Shown here piece after piece: positions 62,841-64,000 of a stretch of DNA of 64,000 nucleotides (its first letter is position 1; each line of letters begins with the position of its first letter). This DNA comes from Alisma plantago-aquatica (taxonomy: Eukaryota > Streptophyta > Magnoliopsida > Alismatales > Alismataceae): the NCBI GenBank assembly GCA_963693085.1, contig OY856409.1, positions 1,616,483,711-1,616,547,710 on the forward strand. The letters are read 5' to 3'. The notes beneath the pieces were generated by a model that saw only the letters and a list, made by a program, of their open reading frames with translations, made no database searches and had not been told where the DNA came from. Both the position numbers and the translations under genes were made by a program.

Positions 62841-64000
62841 TGTCATCATCATCAACCTCTAGATTCTTGTTCTTACTATTCTTGATCATGGAAAACAGTC
62901 CTAAGATACTTTTGGAACTAAAAGGATCATCAATTTATCAAAGGAATTCGAAATTGAAAGTAGACCAACAAGTTCAATAATATTGAAGGTGCATAATAAC
63001 AAAGTTGGGTTCAAGTTATATAACCCGCTCAAGAACAACTTCAAAGCTCCAAGATCAAAAGCTTTACGTTCCTAAGGTTGAAGATGAGCTTATCCAAGGT
63101 CCAAGTCTCGTTCACAACTCCTCCATATACAAAGAATCACCATAGTTAAGAACTTGGTGAAGAAGAAAAGAAAGGAGTAGTTATAACCCGAGAATCATAC
63201 TTCAACCAAGGTTGAAGATGACCATGGACTTACCTTAAGCTTGGTGTCCAGCTCCCCTTGCTCCTTAAGCTACTATGCATGATATCTAAGAGGTTATGCA
63301 CAATATCTCAAAGGAAGATAGTTGTGGGGTTTGTAAACTTCCATAAGTGGGTGAAAGAAGAGGTATATATACTTGGGGTTCATGAGGAAGAGTGTATAAG
63401 AGGTGTCTTCACCATATGCTACTAGGTGACATGTGGCCATGCATGGTTGACACATGTACATGCATGCACACATGTATATCTTGACATGCAAAAGTCTAGA
63501 GGATAATCTAGAGATGATATTTTGTCCATCCCTTATCTTGTTGGATAAGATATCTCATCTTCATCTCACAAGTTATACTAACTGATACACTTTTTGCAAG
63601 GAGCATCTAACTCGTCATGGATCACATCCTTGAGGTGCTTAGGCCGTCATGGCTTTTTCCAAGAGTTCACAAACCGATATGGGATCCCCTTTATGGCTCC
63701 TTGGCCGATAGGCACTCCCATATCAAGTCTTCAACTCGATTCAACTCATATAAGGGCTTCACATTCAATCCTTTCTTGCTCTTTTCATCACCAAGAGTAC
63801 CATCACTCAAAGATGATTCAAACATGGTGTATCCTTCTTTCTCTCTCCTCTAAATGATACATAGAGGAAGTAGGGGCACTCTAGAGGTGGTAATTTTGCA
63901 TATTAACCCTACATTTTGGGTAAATTACAATTTGTACCAAAATTGGTGCACAAGGCACTAGCATATAATGCACAAATAGTTTGCAATTAAGCTTACACTT

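Larger units (their letters stand above)
59255..64000. repeat. Long non-coding repeat DNA, possibly one long LTR
   Basis: From TGTGATGACCCATC (59255) to the window end I see no coding domain in 4.7 kb. The start resembles the TG..ATGACCC ends of some long gypsy (Tekay/Del-type) LTRs, but no partner LTR, primer site or polypurine tract is in the window, so this is a guess. It holds the CATATCG array and telobox-like motifs listed separately. Confidence 0.35.

Overview
The window reads as nuclear DNA of a flowering plant. It has Ty1/copia elements primed by initiator-Met tRNA, an Athila-like Ty3/gypsy element primed by tRNA-Asp, plant L1 and RTE LINEs, hAT transposons with 8-bp target duplications, and one intron-bearing host gene. 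Nothing looks bacterial. I could not settle monocot versus eudicot.

The only convincing host gene is on the minus strand. Exons 1-4 (49249 down to 48295) and exon 5 (14054..13968) join with intact phase at every splice site and encode a plant relative of the endonuclease I (His-Me finger) family. Intron 4 is 34,240 bp and is filled with nested transposons. The 3' exons are not visible, so they lie beyond base 1 (making the following intron at least 14 kb) or have been lost.

Layout. 1-4307: 5' part of an Athila-like gypsy element (minus) inserted in an old copia. 4308-13117: stacked, decayed copia copies (plus), interrupted at 9073-9930 by a copia-type LTR fused to a tandem TRIM. 13118-13756: LTR and leader of a minus copia. 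13968-14054: exon 5. 14055-48294: intron 4, holding an RTE end, a non-autonomous hAT (16312-18188), an autonomous-type hAT (19237-23747) with a nested MITE, RTE ends, a minus copia (about 25136-36821) that received a young defective copia (27995-32858) and two small hATs (33681-34873, 35635-36448), then a second hAT transposase relic (about 37200-47560) broken by an L1 (37908-42903), a partial tandem duplication and a non-coding LTR element (44847-46981). 48295-49249: exons 4-1. 49477-50521: an inverted-repeat element just upstream of the gene. 51468-57287: a nearly full-length L1 (minus). 57296-64000: a copia gag relic, then long non-coding repeat DNA with telobox-like motifs and a CATATCG-type degenerate array, probably a long LTR.

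No transposon here has a fully open set of genes. All boundaries come from reading the sequence by eye. Target duplications and splice joins are directly visible; family names rest on recalled motifs.
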